A stretch of DNA of 64,000 nt from Cyanoderma ruficeps. Lineage: Eukaryota > Chordata > Aves > Passeriformes > Timaliidae. Both the position numbers and the translations under genes were made by a program. The notes under the pieces were generated by a model. That model had not been told where the DNA came from and did not search any database. It saw only the letters and a list, made by a program, of their open reading frames with translations. The DNA is taken from NCBI GenBank assembly GCA_008694505.1, contig VZDJ01007755.1, forward strand, positions 9,562,334 through 9,626,333, given 5' to 3'. Shown here piece after piece: positions 45,420 through 58,100 of this stretch (the first letter of the stretch is position 1; each line of letters starts with the position of its first letter).

Positions 45420-46209
45420 TCAACCATTTTCCTGTGGAACAAAATTTTCTCTCACTCCTTACTCGGCTACACCTAAAAACAAATCCTTCTGCCAGTTCTT
45501 CAGCATATGGGTATTTCTTCTTTGTTGTTTATAAAGATAGTATTAAGACAGTGCAATTCCTCTTAGCCCTTTAGTGGGCTATAAAAATTGCCTCAGATAA
45601 TTACCAGCTGATGAAATTGTAAGCTTTGAAATAGCAAAATGTAATTTAATGTGAACAGTGGTTAAAAAGCAAAGTGACTATATAATAGAACCATTCAAAA
45701 AAGCTATTACAGCCTATAGGGTATATCCAGAGTTATTATTGTATTGATCATTATTATGTATCAACAAAGTGATACAATAATTGTGCACTGTGGACATCAT
45801 CCCATTAACTAATTTTTTTTTTTTAGGTTAGTAAACTTGCCATTTTAAAGGACTATACTTGCCTCTCCTTTGGAGCACAATCCCTTGATAAAAAACAGTT
45901 TATAAGTGTTCAAAACTTTAAGAATTCTGTAAATGCATCTTCATATAGCTTAACAGTAGCTGCTACTGCAATTTTGATTATTTTGAAATATGCTTAAGAG
46001 TTGTTTACTCATAGATTGAGATTTCTGTGCCAATTTTAAAGCTGGAATGACTCTTTATGAGTTATGTCATTCCCTGAAGCCATGCTATAATGGAGATACT
46101 GATGTGACCTTAGGTACAGAGGTCTGTCCAAGTGCATGATAATATTGCCTGAAAGGATTGTTGCCATTTTCAAGTGGGTGCTAATGTTTTTTTTTCCTAT
46201 CCATTTCAG

Positions 46210-46298
46210 CCTGTCTGGTTGTCCTCTGAATGCACAAACCATAAAAAAGGGCAAAATTTCGGAAGAATTAATGACTATCAAGCTTAAAGCAAGTGGCG
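46210..46298 (+). CDS. ST18: ST18 coding exon 15 in window (zinc finger 6, end)
   Basis: Acceptor TTTCAG at 46209, donor GGCG|GTAAGG at 46299. It completes finger 6 with SLSGCP (Cys at 46220), then LNAQTIKKGKISEELMTIKL and KASG. The last G begins the Gly codon completed in the next exon (phase 2 in, phase 1 out). Fingers 3-6 form the C-terminal DNA-binding cluster. Confidence 0.97.
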
Positions 46299-47733
46299 GT
46301 AAGGAGATCTGTAAAAAACAATGACATTTATTTAGATAGAAGGGCCCTGACTCCCATTTATACTTGTGCCCCCTTATGCCATTCTGGCATTAATTCTCAC
46401 TACTTTCAGTTGTCTCTAGCAGTAAAAAATCTTGACTAACAAAAATATTTGCATGAGAGATTATAAAATTATTCTCATTTACATCTTGATAACTCAACAT
46501 TGAGGATATGCTCTTGTTACAGAGCATAAATTTTTTATTAGGGTATGCTTTCAATATTGCTTTTATTAATAAACAATTAGTTACAGATCAGGAGGACTTA
46601 GCCATCTGATGAATAAGGTAAGAAGGGAGAAATATTGTGGGCAGAAATTGACTCATCTCTCCAACTTCATTCCTACATGGTTTAGTATCTATGCTCGTGC
46701 AATTTAGCTAACCTAAGTGCAAAGCAATAATTACCAAAGAGTTGCAGGGCGAAATGTGTAGGAGTCTCCCTACTTATACAATGTGCTTTAGCAAGTTGGG
46801 CACCGAGCCAGGATTCGGGAAATTTAGTCTTTAGCCTCCAACTGCTGAGGAAAACGGTTGCATTACTGCTTACAGATTTCCCAAGCTGGCTCCCCAGAAG
46901 ACTCAGTTCCAGGCTTTAAAGCAGCAACAGTGGCACAAATCTCCAGGCAGAGTTGAGCTCAGAGTGATACTAAGCAGCAACATGCACATGTATTGCCAGC
47001 AGCTGCTACAGCTCAGTATTTTTCAGAACAAGGCTTTCATTAAAGAACGGAAGCTTTTTTTCTTTGTTATCTAACTTGTTGGGATGAAAAAGACTGGCTT
47101 CTGTTTTTTTGTTTTTTTTTTTTCCTGTAATACTTGTTAGCTTTCTGAAAATTTCACCATTTTCTGTCATTTAAATTTCACTATTTATCAGATATAACTA
47201 AGGCTGTGCTTATTAAAGCTATTCTGCACAGGAGCTTGCCCCCACAGAGATTCTTGCAAGATCAGAAACAGGTACAGATGGGTGAACAATTCAACACTAA
47301 TACTAGTGAAGATGTTGCCCTGGTGTGTTTCCTGAAAAGGAAGGGTTGCTGTTGCATTCCTTTTAAAACAAACAAACAAACACACCCAAGCACATAAATA
47401 TCTCCTCGTGTTTTATGATAAACTTTCCTCTTTCTGGGCAATTTTTCTTTTCTGTATCCTCCAGCTTGTAGTTGCATGATGCAATGAAAAAGAAAAATTC
47501 TGAAAAAATGAGGACTAAGATAGCCCCATCTATGTTTCAGTTTATGTAGATATTTAACAGGTAGGAAAGAATTTTGACCGTAAAATCAAGCTAAAAGACA
47601 ATTTAAGGATCAATTATTTGTTGAAAAGCTTATTTTCCTATGGTTAACTAACAAGTAATGCAGCTCGTTACTCATACATCCATTTACATGTGGACACTTT
47701 AAATCTGATATTGTTATTTTCAACCATTTACAG
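46299..47733 (+). other. ST18 intron (1.4 kb)
   Basis: GT-AG intron ending in TTTACAG. Only AT-rich unique sequence and poly-T near 47105-47122 were seen. Confidence 0.75.
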
Positions 47734-47837
47734 GTATTGAGAGTGATGAAGAAATAAGACACTTGGATGAGGAAATAAAAGAACTGAATGAATCCAATCT
47801 AAAAATTGAAGCTGACATGATGAAACTTCAAACTCAG
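47734..47837 (+). CDS. ST18: ST18 coding exon 16 in window (coiled coil, first part)
   Basis: Acceptor TTTACAG at 47733, donor ACTCAG|GTATGC at 47838. It encodes [20 protein letters not shown] and [14 protein letters not shown]. Hydrophobic residues at heptad spacing (Ile, Leu, Ile, Leu, Leu, Ile, Met, Leu) indicate a coiled coil that continues into the next exon, a likely dimerisation or cofactor-binding element. Phase 1 in, phase 0 out. Confidence 0.97.
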
Positions 47838-50038
47838 GTATGCCATAAATGTGAAACCTTTTCTTGTGCTATGTTTAAGCACGATAAATAAATTAAATTC
47901 TATGTAAATGCTATGTTTAAAAATAGCTAGTCTCCTCTGCACTTGTTTTCCAAGCTCTCGTTTTTTTGCTTTTTGTAAACAAGCAGCAGGTATTGTCTTA
48001 AAGATCTGGTGAATGACAAATTCAGGGCAGTTTGTAGCTAATCTTAGCAAGCAGAAATAGAATATACTTACCAAACAAAACATTCATTTTCATTTGTTGA
48101 CCAAACATTTGCTTACCAAACCATGGAGGTCCTGTGACTTGAGATATAGGGATGATAATTCCTTTTACAAATCCATTCCAAGTCTTAATGAGCGTTGAAT
48201 TTAATGAGTTTTTATGTGTACCTAAGAAAATTTTCCTAGTTTAGTTCACTCACTGTCAATTATTGAAATAGTTTGAATTTTGCCTCCAGGCAACAGCTGG
48301 TAAAGAATGTATACCTTTTGCTAATTTGTGTACAGAGGATTTTGATGGGAGTTATGGAAAAGAGTCATTCTCTTTCATTATTTTGTATACTGGAGAGACT
48401 AAGTTGGCTTAATATGCTGATAGTGGTTCTATGGAGTGAGCTGTATAGCTTCATCCCTTCATGCTCCCATATGCACCTGGAAGTTAACCTGGGCAGACTG
48501 GGTAAAAGCATGAGCAGAAGCTTCAGAATTTTCAGAATAAGAGTGAAATAAAATGAAATCTGTGAACTGAATATAAATCTAGACTGATCTAAACCAAACT
48601 GAGTGTAACCATACACCCCTGTATTTGCACCACATTGGAATGAGCAGTGTTGACTCATGCTCTTTTTGCAATAACCACTGTGTATATGGTCTAAACAAGG
48701 TAGAAGCCTGTGCCACCTGTGCTGGATCTAAACAAATCTGGCTTCACACCACAAGAGTTGTGGGGATATCCAGCCCAAAATGCACTGCAGGGGGACTGTG
48801 GTCACTGTCTCAGGACACTTAGTTCTCGCTGGTGATCAATGTGCTATTTGTGTAGAGGTGGCCCAGTTTATGCAGTCAGATTTCTTCTCCCTGGACCTTC
48901 TCTCTGGTGAAGGCAGTTTGACCAGCAAAGTCTGAACTGAAGTACAGCAGAAGCCATAAATCTCCTACCTCCTTTTACTCTACACCAGCCAGGTGTTAGA
49001 CTGCTATGAACACCCTCCAGAGGAGGGGTTGTAGTGGATGACAGGCATGCAAAAAGGGGTTGCTCACACTGGGGAGTTTTGCTTTGTGACTGTGTGTAAG
49101 AAAAGGAAGTAAAGTGGCCACAAGCAGGAGGCAATTAAGAAGTGCAAAGAGTTGCATGTTAATAAGGATAGGGTGGGCAGGACAATGGTGGATATGACTG
49201 CACTGGTCAGTGCCTTGTGGAGCTGTGGTGGGGCACGGGGATGGCAGCCCTGCTGAGTTGTCTTCTCCCAGGACAAGGAGCAGGGCAGGAGGGAACCAGA
49301 CCCTGCCATTGCTGGTTTTGTTTTTGCAGCACTGCTTTTGACATCTAAGCTTTCAGATCTGAGTATATCCCAGAGATCTCACTTTCAAAAGATACAATTT
49401 TTTCTACCTAGGCTGCTTTTTTCCTGCTGTTTCCAAAACCCTCCTTTCCATTCTGCTGGTCAGAGATCATCTTTATGATACATGCTCAGCCCCCCAGTTT
49501 TCTTTCCACTCTGTTATTTTCTTATTGTTCCCCGAACCAGGCCTGTTGCTAATCCCAGCCAGCGCAGAGCTCACCCAGGAGCAGGGCGGGAAAGTAGCAC
49601 AACAGCTAATACCCGTGCCTTTGCTATTGTGGCCGAGCAGCAGGGATACTGTAAGAGCAGGACAGCAATGTAAACATCAACCTCCTTTCTCCTTCCCTCC
49701 GCCAGCCCTGAGACCACACTCTCCAACCCAGCTCCACACTGACCTTCCCCTCCAAGCTCGATTCCCTCCTCCCACCCTGGGACACTCTCTAGTGCCTTGC
49801 TGCCACAAGGTTTCTCCATGAACCAGTAGCAAAGTCCATTGTTTCAGAGCAAATACTACCTCTTCTTTGCTCTGAATGTTCTGTGGAGAAGTTATGTCTC
49901 CCAAAAAATGCATACCTGAGTTTCAGATTCTTCATGGCCTCTCTCATAATCACCCAGTTGGTATTTTGGGTCCAAACTTCAGTAACAATTCTGCCAAGGG
50001 TTTGTCTGTCTGTGTTTGTGCCTGCCTGTCTCTTTTAG
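47838..50038 (+). other. ST18 intron (2.2 kb)
   Basis: GT-AG intron with a long pyrimidine-rich acceptor region (GTCTGTCTG ... TCTCTTTTAG). The segment 48870-49860 is more GC-rich than its surroundings and gives open frames of 80-98 codons on both strands, none recognisable. No mobile element was identified. Confidence 0.7.
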
Positions 50039-50182
50039 ATCACATCTATGGAGAGCAATTTGAAAACAATAGAAGAAGAGAACAAACTCATAGAGCAGAA
50101 CAACGAGAGCCTGTTGAAGGAGTTAGCTGGCTTAAGCCAAGCCCTTATCTCCAGTCTTGCTGACATTCAGCTTCCACAGATG
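50039..50182 (+). CDS. ST18: ST18 coding exon 17 in window (coiled coil, second part)
   Basis: Acceptor TTTTAG at 50038, donor CAGATG|GTAAGA at 50183; 48 codons, phase 0 both sides. It encodes [20 protein letters not shown], then [20 protein letters not shown] and ADIQLPQM. The heptad pattern continues up to LISSLADI. Confidence 0.97.
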
Positions 50183-50985
50183 GTAAGACCACAGCTAGCA
50201 GGTTAACTTCTTTTGAGACTGTCTTGGCAGCACTTAAAGGAGATGAACAAGCTCAGGGACTGGCAGGAGCACTGGAACTGCATTAGCAGAGAGCACTTTT
50301 AGGCTGATTTGCTTTCAGAGATGTAGGATCATGAAGTCTGTGTGGCAGTAGGTGCAGTTGCTTTCAGGAATGAGCCAGCCCTGGTATCTCTGCCCTGTAC
50401 CACACTGTGCAAGGCAGGCTTTTCCCTCAAACCTCCCTGTCTGAACACCACCCTGCACAAAGAGTGACCACTTCACTCTGATGAGAATCCTTATTTACTC
50501 AGTTCCCAGATCAAAACTATAACCTGTTTCACACAGATGATTTTTCTGGAGATAACCAAGCTCTATCTTCTCAAAAAATTTGCATCTTCTTTTCAAACAC
50601 AGGCCAAATCCACAGAGGTACTGGTGTTTCCAGTCCCCTTTCCAAATGTCAAGAGTTCTACTGGAAGATTAAGAGAGGACAGTTAAGGGGAATGTCAGTC
50701 ACAATCCCAAAGACAAATTGGCCACCAAAAAAAAAAAAAAAAAAGCTTACACTAATCATAATATCTCCAACTCCTCCTTTTCTCGCCTGGAGGGAGTGTG
50801 GATTCCCCAGGACATTCAACTCCTGTAATTTCCACAACCCCTCCATTAATTTGGATGTCTGCCCTGTTTACGACTTCTCCCTAGTTGCCGTATCACTCCT
50901 TTGACATGCTTTGTGGTTGGGTGTTTGGGGTTTTTTGGCCTTAATTTTACCTGCTACAATTATAATCTGTTTTGTCTCCATTTAG
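50183..50985 (+). other. ST18 intron (0.8 kb, last intron)
   Basis: GT-AG intron ending in CCATTTAG. It contains an A-run near 50727-50744. Nothing else was recognised. Confidence 0.75.
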
Positions 50986-51126
50986 GGGCCAATCAGTGAG
51001 CAGAATTTCGAAGCATATGTAAATACACTCACAGACATGTACAGCAATCTGGAACGGGACTATTCCCCCGAATGCAAAGCTCTGCTGGAAAGTATCAAAC
51101 AGGCAGTGAAGGGCATCCATGTGTAG
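50986..51126 (+). CDS. ST18: ST18 last coding exon (C-terminus and stop)
   Basis: Acceptor ATTTAG at 50985. It encodes [38 protein letters not shown] and QAVKGIHV, then TAG at 51124-51126. The ending KQAVKGIHV separates ST18 from MYT1L, which as I recall ends in KQAVRGIQV. This C-terminal helical block is shared by the whole family. Confidence 0.98.
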   Translation, partial: GPISEQNFEAYVNTLTDMYSNLERDYSPECKALLESIKQAVKGIHV

Positions 51127-51284
51127 GATGTGAAAGCTGCTGGGCAACAGAAATTACTTAACAGCAGTAAACTCCAGATGGATCTGTTAGGAGTTCATGT
51201 ACTGCTAAGGGGTGTAGGTTGCCATGCTGCATTTACAATTGCAACATTGCACTAATTTTTTTCCCAGCTGACATAAAAAAAAAG

Positions 51285-51290
51285 AATAAA
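51285..51290 (+). promoter_or_regulatory. Possible proximal poly(A) signal AATAAA
   Basis: AATAAA 159 bases after the stop codon, inside an A-rich stretch. Use here would give a very short 3' UTR lacking the downstream ATACTGTA sites. A-rich context and no clear GU-rich element make it a weak candidate. Confidence 0.35.
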
Positions 51291-51556
51291 AACCACAACA
51301 GACTATTTGTATTAACAGCAATGCACTCTGTTAGTATATTGTATTTATTTCAGTACAGTTTCTTTTTTTTTCTTCTTTTGCACTCAGTTTTTGTAAAGTG
51401 AATGTAAAAAGTGTGTGCGACTATTTTTTATATTTTTTATTTATTTCTAATCAAAGAGTTGGTTTTTTTATCTTTTAACAGCATTTTTGCGGCCTGCCAT
51501 ATTTTTACAAATGTGTTTATTAATTTATTTTCCAATGGGATTTTAAATAGACTGAA

Positions 51557-51573
51557 AGCTATACTGTAAATTA
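51557..51573 (+). promoter_or_regulatory. 3' UTR repeated motif, copy 1 (ATACTGTA)
   Basis: AGCTATACTGTAAATTA. The core ATACTGTA (51561-51568) is the 8-mer complementary to the miR-144-3p seed as I recall it. An identical 17-mer recurs at 53367-53383. Confidence 0.6.
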
Positions 51574-53366
51574 AATAACTTGCTGGGTTTGTACAGGAAG
51601 AAAAAAAAAACTATGAAAGTAACAAATGACTGAACCGTGGTTCTAGTTTTATTTTCCTCACATCCTGCTTTTTTATAATGGCTTTGTATCAGAAATGGGT
51701 TTGCAGTAACATGAGATGTGAAGATGCATGGAATGAGAAGATAAATGGTGCCCACTAGTGGGGAACTTGGGCTCTTAAAAGCACAGTATGCTGGAAAACA
51801 GTGTGTTAAAGAATATGTTAGCAATAATGAAATATAGCAATCAGCAAAGCACTTGACTTGGCTGTGTGATTTAGCCTATGAGAATGATTATTTAAAATGT
51901 TTCAAGAGAACTTCAGATTTATTTTACCACTGCAGTTTTTGTTCAGAGTTAGCTCATGGAGGGAAATGACAAAGATCTCAAAACAGGAAGGGTAATTAGG
52001 TAGGTACTGGTACTTTTTTGGTATGAGACGTTGAGGTTTTAAGCAAGTGACCAGTATCGCAATGGATTTGGAGTTAAAAGAATGCGAACACATCCCAAGC
52101 TAAAGACTTTGTACATAATGAGTCGAATACATCTCCCCTGAAATGGCATTTAATACTGGCTTGAAGGTGACGGCAGCTGAGAAGGCAGCCGTCTGGAGGG
52201 CAACAACACCACCCCTCTGGCACCACGGTGGTCGCTCGTCCCTTCGAACGACCAGTAGCAACACCGTGACTGGTTTCTCCCATCCTTCTTCACTAAGACT
52301 AGGCTGATACTGAATTTGTCACCAGTCTTCTGGTGGGGTCCCAAGTGCTACAGAGCAGACAGACAGGTGGAGGTGTGGACAGACGAGCACTTGCGCAGAG
52401 GCGTGGGCGCGCGCCTCGGTATCCGGTTAGCCTGGGTGTGGAACGTCTGAATCCGTCAGAAACTAGCAGTTGCTATAACAGAGGCAATGTCTATTTCAGG
52501 GATTGTAAGTAATTAAGCATTGTTTCAGAAGTTTTTTTTATATTTATTTTTTTTAAGAAAAAGGTATAAACAACCAGCTAAACTGCCTTTTTTGTATGCA
52601 CACACACCTCATGTGCATATGTGCCTCAGTGTAAATGTATACATGGATCTAGCGTGTGTTTAATTTTTCCGTGCTATAATGAAAGTGTTTATTTTTATTA
52701 GCCGCATTTATATTTAGATTGAATATGATGGCATTCACAGGCTTGACATATACAATTATATTATTACTGTTCCTGCACAAAAGTACTATTCAGAAGTGAT
52801 TCAACTCTCATGCACTGTGGTCACTGTTCTGCATTAGGTGGGGCTTGCTTTTTGTTGGGGGGTTGATTCAACCCTCTGATCTTAGTTTAGACAGGGGAAA
52901 ATGTGTGTTCTTAGGAGCTGTGTTTATTTTTAAATTGATTTCTCAAAAGCTACCATATGTGCTGTCTAATATAAATAGGAGAACACCAAACAAAAATTTG
53001 CTATTAAAGTTATTGTTCTTGCTAAAAACACAAAAAGCAAACATTTGTTATACTTGTTAAATGCATACAAAATGAGTTCACTCATTACAAAGACTAAAAT
53101 TTAATTTACTAAATATTTTAACAAATTTGTTATATATTTTATTTAAGTAAAAAAAAAATCTCTTACTGACCTATGTATTTATTATCATGATTTACTATGG
53201 CTTCAGGTTAATTTATCTGTGTTTGGCTGTTTGCTCAGGATGTTCTGTGAAGTATGTTTGTATTTATTTGCCTCCCTTGTACTTGATGTGTTTTGTAATG
53301 TGCACTGTTTTCTTTTTTTTTCTGTTTTTCTTTTTTTTTTTTTTTTGGCGTTTAAATGCATTGATG

Positions 53367-53383
53367 AGCTATACTGTAAATTA
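53367..53383 (+). promoter_or_regulatory. 3' UTR repeated motif, copy 2 (ATACTGTA)
   Basis: Identical 17 bases to copy 1, with ATACTGTA at 53371-53378. A third partial match, ATACTGT, is at 53437-53443. Confidence 0.6.
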
Positions 53384-53520
53384 GACCTTTTGTAAAGAGC
53401 AATGATGTATGCATTTTTTAATTTGGAGTAGTTTGTATACTGTTTCTTCATACAATTAATATTTCTTACATCAAAACAACAAAATTGTGTTCTGTGCTGT
53501 ACATTTGGTGTATGGTAGGA

Positions 53521-53526
53521 AATAAA
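53521..53526 (+). promoter_or_regulatory. Distal poly(A) signal AATAAA
   Basis: AATAAA followed about 20 bases later by a CA and then a GT-rich element (GTTTGTTGGGTTTTTT, 53551-53566), the classic arrangement for cleavage at about 53541-53550. Another AATAAA at 54001 could serve a longer form. Confidence 0.8.
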
Positions 53527-55100
53527 ATTGATAATGAAATATTGCAGCAAGTTTGTTGGGTTTTTTAGCCTCTAGATGCCGATTTATATTACACTTTCTT
53601 AACTGCACCTGGCACTATACGATGTGTCAGATGTTTCACTTGCTTTGTGTACAAAATGTGTCATCCTCGTAAGTAAATTTCTGATATAAATAATTTAATT
53701 AGTGTTTTACTTTGTCAATTTGAAACAAGGAGGAGAAAAATACAACCACTTAAGAGGTCCTTTTCACTTCTGAAGGGAAAAAACATTCAAGATGATAACC
53801 ACGGCATTATTTAATGCATTCTTTTCTTGGCAGTTGTAGACTTCATTTATACTGATAAAGTACTGGATTTGTGCTGACCTTTAACAGCTGCTAAATGATG
53901 TTTAAACATAAAAGCCATTGTAAAGTTTCCAGAAATTCAGAACCGCCCACTGTTCCAGTGCAATTTTCTGCTGAGAATTGCAGTGCTTAGACATTGCAGA
54001 AATAAAAATCTGCTGGTTTTAGAAAGACAATATTTCCATCTAATGGACTTTCTTTTTCCACCACTCGTTGTAGCGAAAACAGGCCAGTTTTATTTAGGAT
54101 GCATGTTAATGGCTTCAGGAGCATTTCTTGTCTCAGATTCCCACTTGCCACAGATAGAGAAGAATTTTCATTTTGAAAATAAGTCAAATTTAAATGCCAT
54201 AAAGTAGGTGATAATTATTTATTTGAATAGACATATTTAGATAAACCAAAATGGACGGACACATTAAAAAATGCCATGTCCTGAATTTAGCTAGAAAGGA
54301 ATTTAAAAATTTACATTACATGAATCTGGAATGCTCACAAATCTTGCCATGTTTGAAGCTGTAGAGTCAGCAAAGGGCTGGAATGAAGACAGACCTGCGC
54401 TGGGAAGCTCTGCTCCAGTGGAGTTTGGAGTTTTCTTTGTTCTAGGACACCTATCCATGGGTGCCATGAACTGGTTCTTTTTAATAAGCCAGTTGTTAGT
54501 TATTTATGTAATATGACAATTAATATAAAATAATATTTTAAGGGTTCTTAAAATTTACTATTAAACTTCAGCTGTGGATCTTCATATCATGAGACACTAG
54601 TGGGAAGCAGAAATAAGTCTGTCTTAGCAATGTGCCTTAATGCTAAACAGATAAAGACTGAGGCCAATATTTTCATTTTGTCTGGCTGCCCAAAATCAAA
54701 TCACAAATTTAGAAGGCCTTATTGTACAACAGACAAGTCTTCTCACGTCATTTTCAAAGTTCAATACTAAATATTATTATCTGCTGTTTATAAGACTGGG
54801 GAACGGCATTGGTATCAGGATGTTGGGCTCTACATACACCTATGAAAACTATGCTTGAATCTCAAATATTTCCAGCAACCTGAGACAAGGATTGTGAGCT
54901 GAATGACACTTCCTAGTGATTTTGGATAGGAATATGCTATCTACAGTTAAATGATTAAATTACTACCTAAAGACTATCTACATTAATCTTTAAACAACTT
55001 GCTGTGATAATATTTCGGTGTTGAAATTATGGCCTTTTCCATTAAAAAAAAAAAAAGAATAAACACTTAAGCTATATTCATTATTAAGCTAATAGAAGCT

Positions 55101-55119
55101 GGGGGGGAGGGGGGTTGGA
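55101..55119. repeat. G-rich run (G7-A-G6-TT-GG)
   Basis: Dense G tract on the + strand just 3' of the gene. It could form a G-quadruplex, although it lacks four well-separated runs. Confidence 0.75.
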
Positions 55120-58100
55120 GATATAAAAAAAAAAACAAACCCAAAACCCATTGTGCTTGAACAAACTTTCAAACCATTTTCATCTTCTGAAGTTTCGATT
55201 TTTAACAGATGTTCTGTAGCTATGCCTATAGAAGGGGGAAAAGTACTTAATTCAGTAAAAATACATAAATTCCAAAATTTGAATTATCTTGAAAGGAATT
55301 GAAGCTTTAAATATGAAAGAGAAGGAAGAGGAGCAAGAACAGTCAACATCTGCTGTCCTGACAGCTTAGGAAGCCTTTTCTCTCTCTTAACTAACCACAA
55401 TGAGGAGTTTTGAGTCTATGATGTAGAAAATAGATTCTGTAAAAAACAGATTCTGTTTTCTACTGCAATTTTATTTCTCTTTACTAATTAAGCATCTCTT
55501 CTCTCTTGCTGACTTCGTGCATCTATCTAACTGTGTCATGGCTTTTCTACTCAATGCCCCTTTGTCCTACTAACACTGTACTTTTAATAAGTCACAGGAC
55601 TTGATGGGAATTTGTCATCATGCAGTGACACAGGGTTATGACACAAGTCCACTCCTTGGTTTCCTCCTGTGATCATTCAGTGCCATACATTCTACCTGTC
55701 TTGGAAATCCTGCTATGCCTAAACTGTTTTTATGATTTATGCAGCTGTGTAACTTGGATGCTGCCAGGAGATCTGCACCAGACAAAGTCCTTTGTTCAAC
55801 TTGCTCAGGATACTGTGGGATGACAGAGCTCCATTTAGCTTTTGTGTAATGTAGGACAGTGACCTACTTTCAGTACCTTTCAATATCTCATTCTGGCTTG
55901 GTTTTCTTCTGTCTCTTTTGCTCTAGTAAGTCTTAGACAGCCAAGCTTACACATAATTGCATCAGGGATTAGTCTGATTTCCTGTCTGACTTCATGGTAC
56001 AAATTGCTTCAACTGCGCTTCATTCTTAACAAATGTTCCCAGGGACATTGTCTAAGTAAATCTTAGGACTTTTCAGTTATGTGATAGCAATTACTATTTA
56101 GGTTGTTGCTGTCTGCTCCTGAAACTGTTACTGCACAAGATTTTTTTCCAACCAGCTTTTGATGCCCAGCACCAGCTTTTGGTGTGTCGCTTCACATCCC
56201 TTGGAGGAACCTAATTTTTAGAAGCTAAATGCACAGCTGTTTTTGCCAAGCAGGGCCTTTTCCAAATTCCAATTCCAAATTTCCAAATTTCGGGCCAACC
56301 CAAATTATCAGCTACTAAGTTTTCATATAATTTCAGAGCATTGTTTTATATATATATATCTCTAGATCTAATATATATATCTTGTTAACACTTGTCTGCA
56401 CAAACAATGCATCATAAAGTTCCAGGTGGGTACTTGTGCCCATCCCAGATGTTGAAGAAAGCATCATTTTTGTTTCCCCAAGCCTGGTTCTAAACCTTAC
56501 CAAACTCCTCATTTACTGTTTGTGTACACCTTTTTTAGTTTATTTTTTTAGTTTTGCTTTTTCTTCTGACAGAAAATAAAAAAAGAAGAAAAACCAAAGG
56601 AATTAATCTCATTCTTTCTTTAACTGATGATACTGTCTGTCCAAACATTTCCCTGAAGCTGGGGCTAGGATTGAAGCTATCTGGCTAGAAATATTCCCTA
56701 ATTACAGTAACATGCAGCATCCTGCGTGCATCCTCTTCTTACTTCTAAAACAATAAACAAAACCTGAATTAGGATCCAGGCTCTATCCTGATTTCAAAAT
56801 TATTGGGATGAAATTGATCTGGTCCTTTAGATGCAGCATGAGCTTAGTTTCTTTGGGAGTTGGTTTCTTTAATTCTGATGTATGCTCAAAAAGGTTTTAG
56901 GGAAGGAATGAAGGTTTTAAAAGCCTCATAAAAATTTACCGGGAGAATGGGTGTAAATTGAATTCCTTCAGTGGAAGTGCAGTCCCATCCCCACAGACTG
57001 AAGAGCCGAGCTCTTTGCACAGACAGGTGGCAGAGGCACCGCCCATGGAGCACCAGTGCCGAAGACTGTGAGGGGACATCTTGTGTTTTCCAGCTGGCAG
57101 GAGACAAAATGGCACCTCAGAAACCCCAGACTGAGGCTTTACTCAGGCTTCTAGGTAACCCTGACCAAGACACTTGATTCTAGCTCTGTCCAGCTCTGAA
57201 AATTACTCCAAAGTGCTTTGGAAATGAGTAATGCCAGTCCTATACAGGAGCATGAGGTACAGACGTGTGTACAGTGAGGGAGAAAGAGCCAGAGCAGATG
57301 TGTAAGGGCATATAACACCCCTCCCCCCTTTTTAAATTCTTTCTAAAACATTATAACAGTCTTCATTTTATTGCCCTGCTTCTTACTTGATTTCCCTTGA
57401 AGATATCATCCAGTTAATGCTGCTGGCCAGTCTCAAACTAAATTTTCAAAATGCAGAAGCCAAATTTCAAAACAGCAGAAGCAAAGGCTATAAAAGCAGA
57501 AGTATTTTTATTGAAATAATGGATCTCCTACAGATTTTGTGAAAAATCAGCTGATTGCTATGAGAGCAAAATTATGATTCATGAGAAGAGGGAAGAGGAG
57601 GGAGGTTCAGCTGTTAGAGCTTCTGTTTGGCAAGGGCCAGCTCCAGATCAGCATGACGTACAACTCAGAGTAGCAGCAAGAGTTAGTGCAAGGCTGGCCA
57701 GAAAACTGCACTTGTGTGCTTGGTACAGAGTCAAAGGATGTAAACAGTACAAGTCTTATGTCTGAGTGTAAATATTTGAACAAGAGTGAAGGTAGACAAG
57801 CAGTGACTATAGGCGTGTGTTTATAGTGACACCTACAGGGTTGGGGCACAGGGCACAAAACCACAGGAGTCCCTTGGGTCTGATCCTGCGTCAACTCCAC
57901 TCAGTGCAGAACAGTCCTGTTTTCCAAATGTGAGTCTTCACCCATTTTGTCACACAAAATACCCTCTCCAGCTTGCTATGGGATCATCAGGAGTAGTTTT
58001 ACTAGCCCCCCTTTCTGGGGAAGCACGTTACCCCTGGGCTCTGATTCGCCCTAGGATGAGTTTATATCTGGACGAATGAAGGTATTACCCAGCATCAGCA

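Larger units (their letters stand above)
44185..46209 (+). other. ST18 intron (2.0 kb) splitting finger 6
   Basis: GT-AG phase-2 intron at His-Arg-Ser of finger 6. It contains a (CA)n run (45398-45419) and one unresolved base N at 44479 inside an A homopolymer. No exon or mobile element was recognised. Confidence 0.75.
51127..53545 (+). other. ST18: ST18 3' UTR (about 2.4 kb)
   Basis: AT-rich sequence from the stop codon to the inferred cleavage site after AATAAA at 53521-53526; the 3' boundary is approximate. It includes an early AATAAA at 51285, ATTTA/TTATTTATTT AU-rich stretches (near 51425-51450 and 51517-51530), two copies of AGCTATACTGTAAATTA (51557-51573 and 53367-53383), a GC-rich hairpin-forming patch (52148-52420) and a long T-rich tract (about 53308-53347). 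Such features suggest post-transcriptional control by microRNAs and AU-element proteins (inference). Confidence 0.85.

Noticed and set aside
49525..49913. Open frames of 78-98 codons on both strands in a GC-richer intron block
   Set aside because: No domain, no conserved start or splice context. Base composition explains them.
56345..56385. AT-rich near-palindrome around a CTAGAT core
   Set aside because: Low-complexity TA repeat; the symmetry is a by-product of the dinucleotide run.
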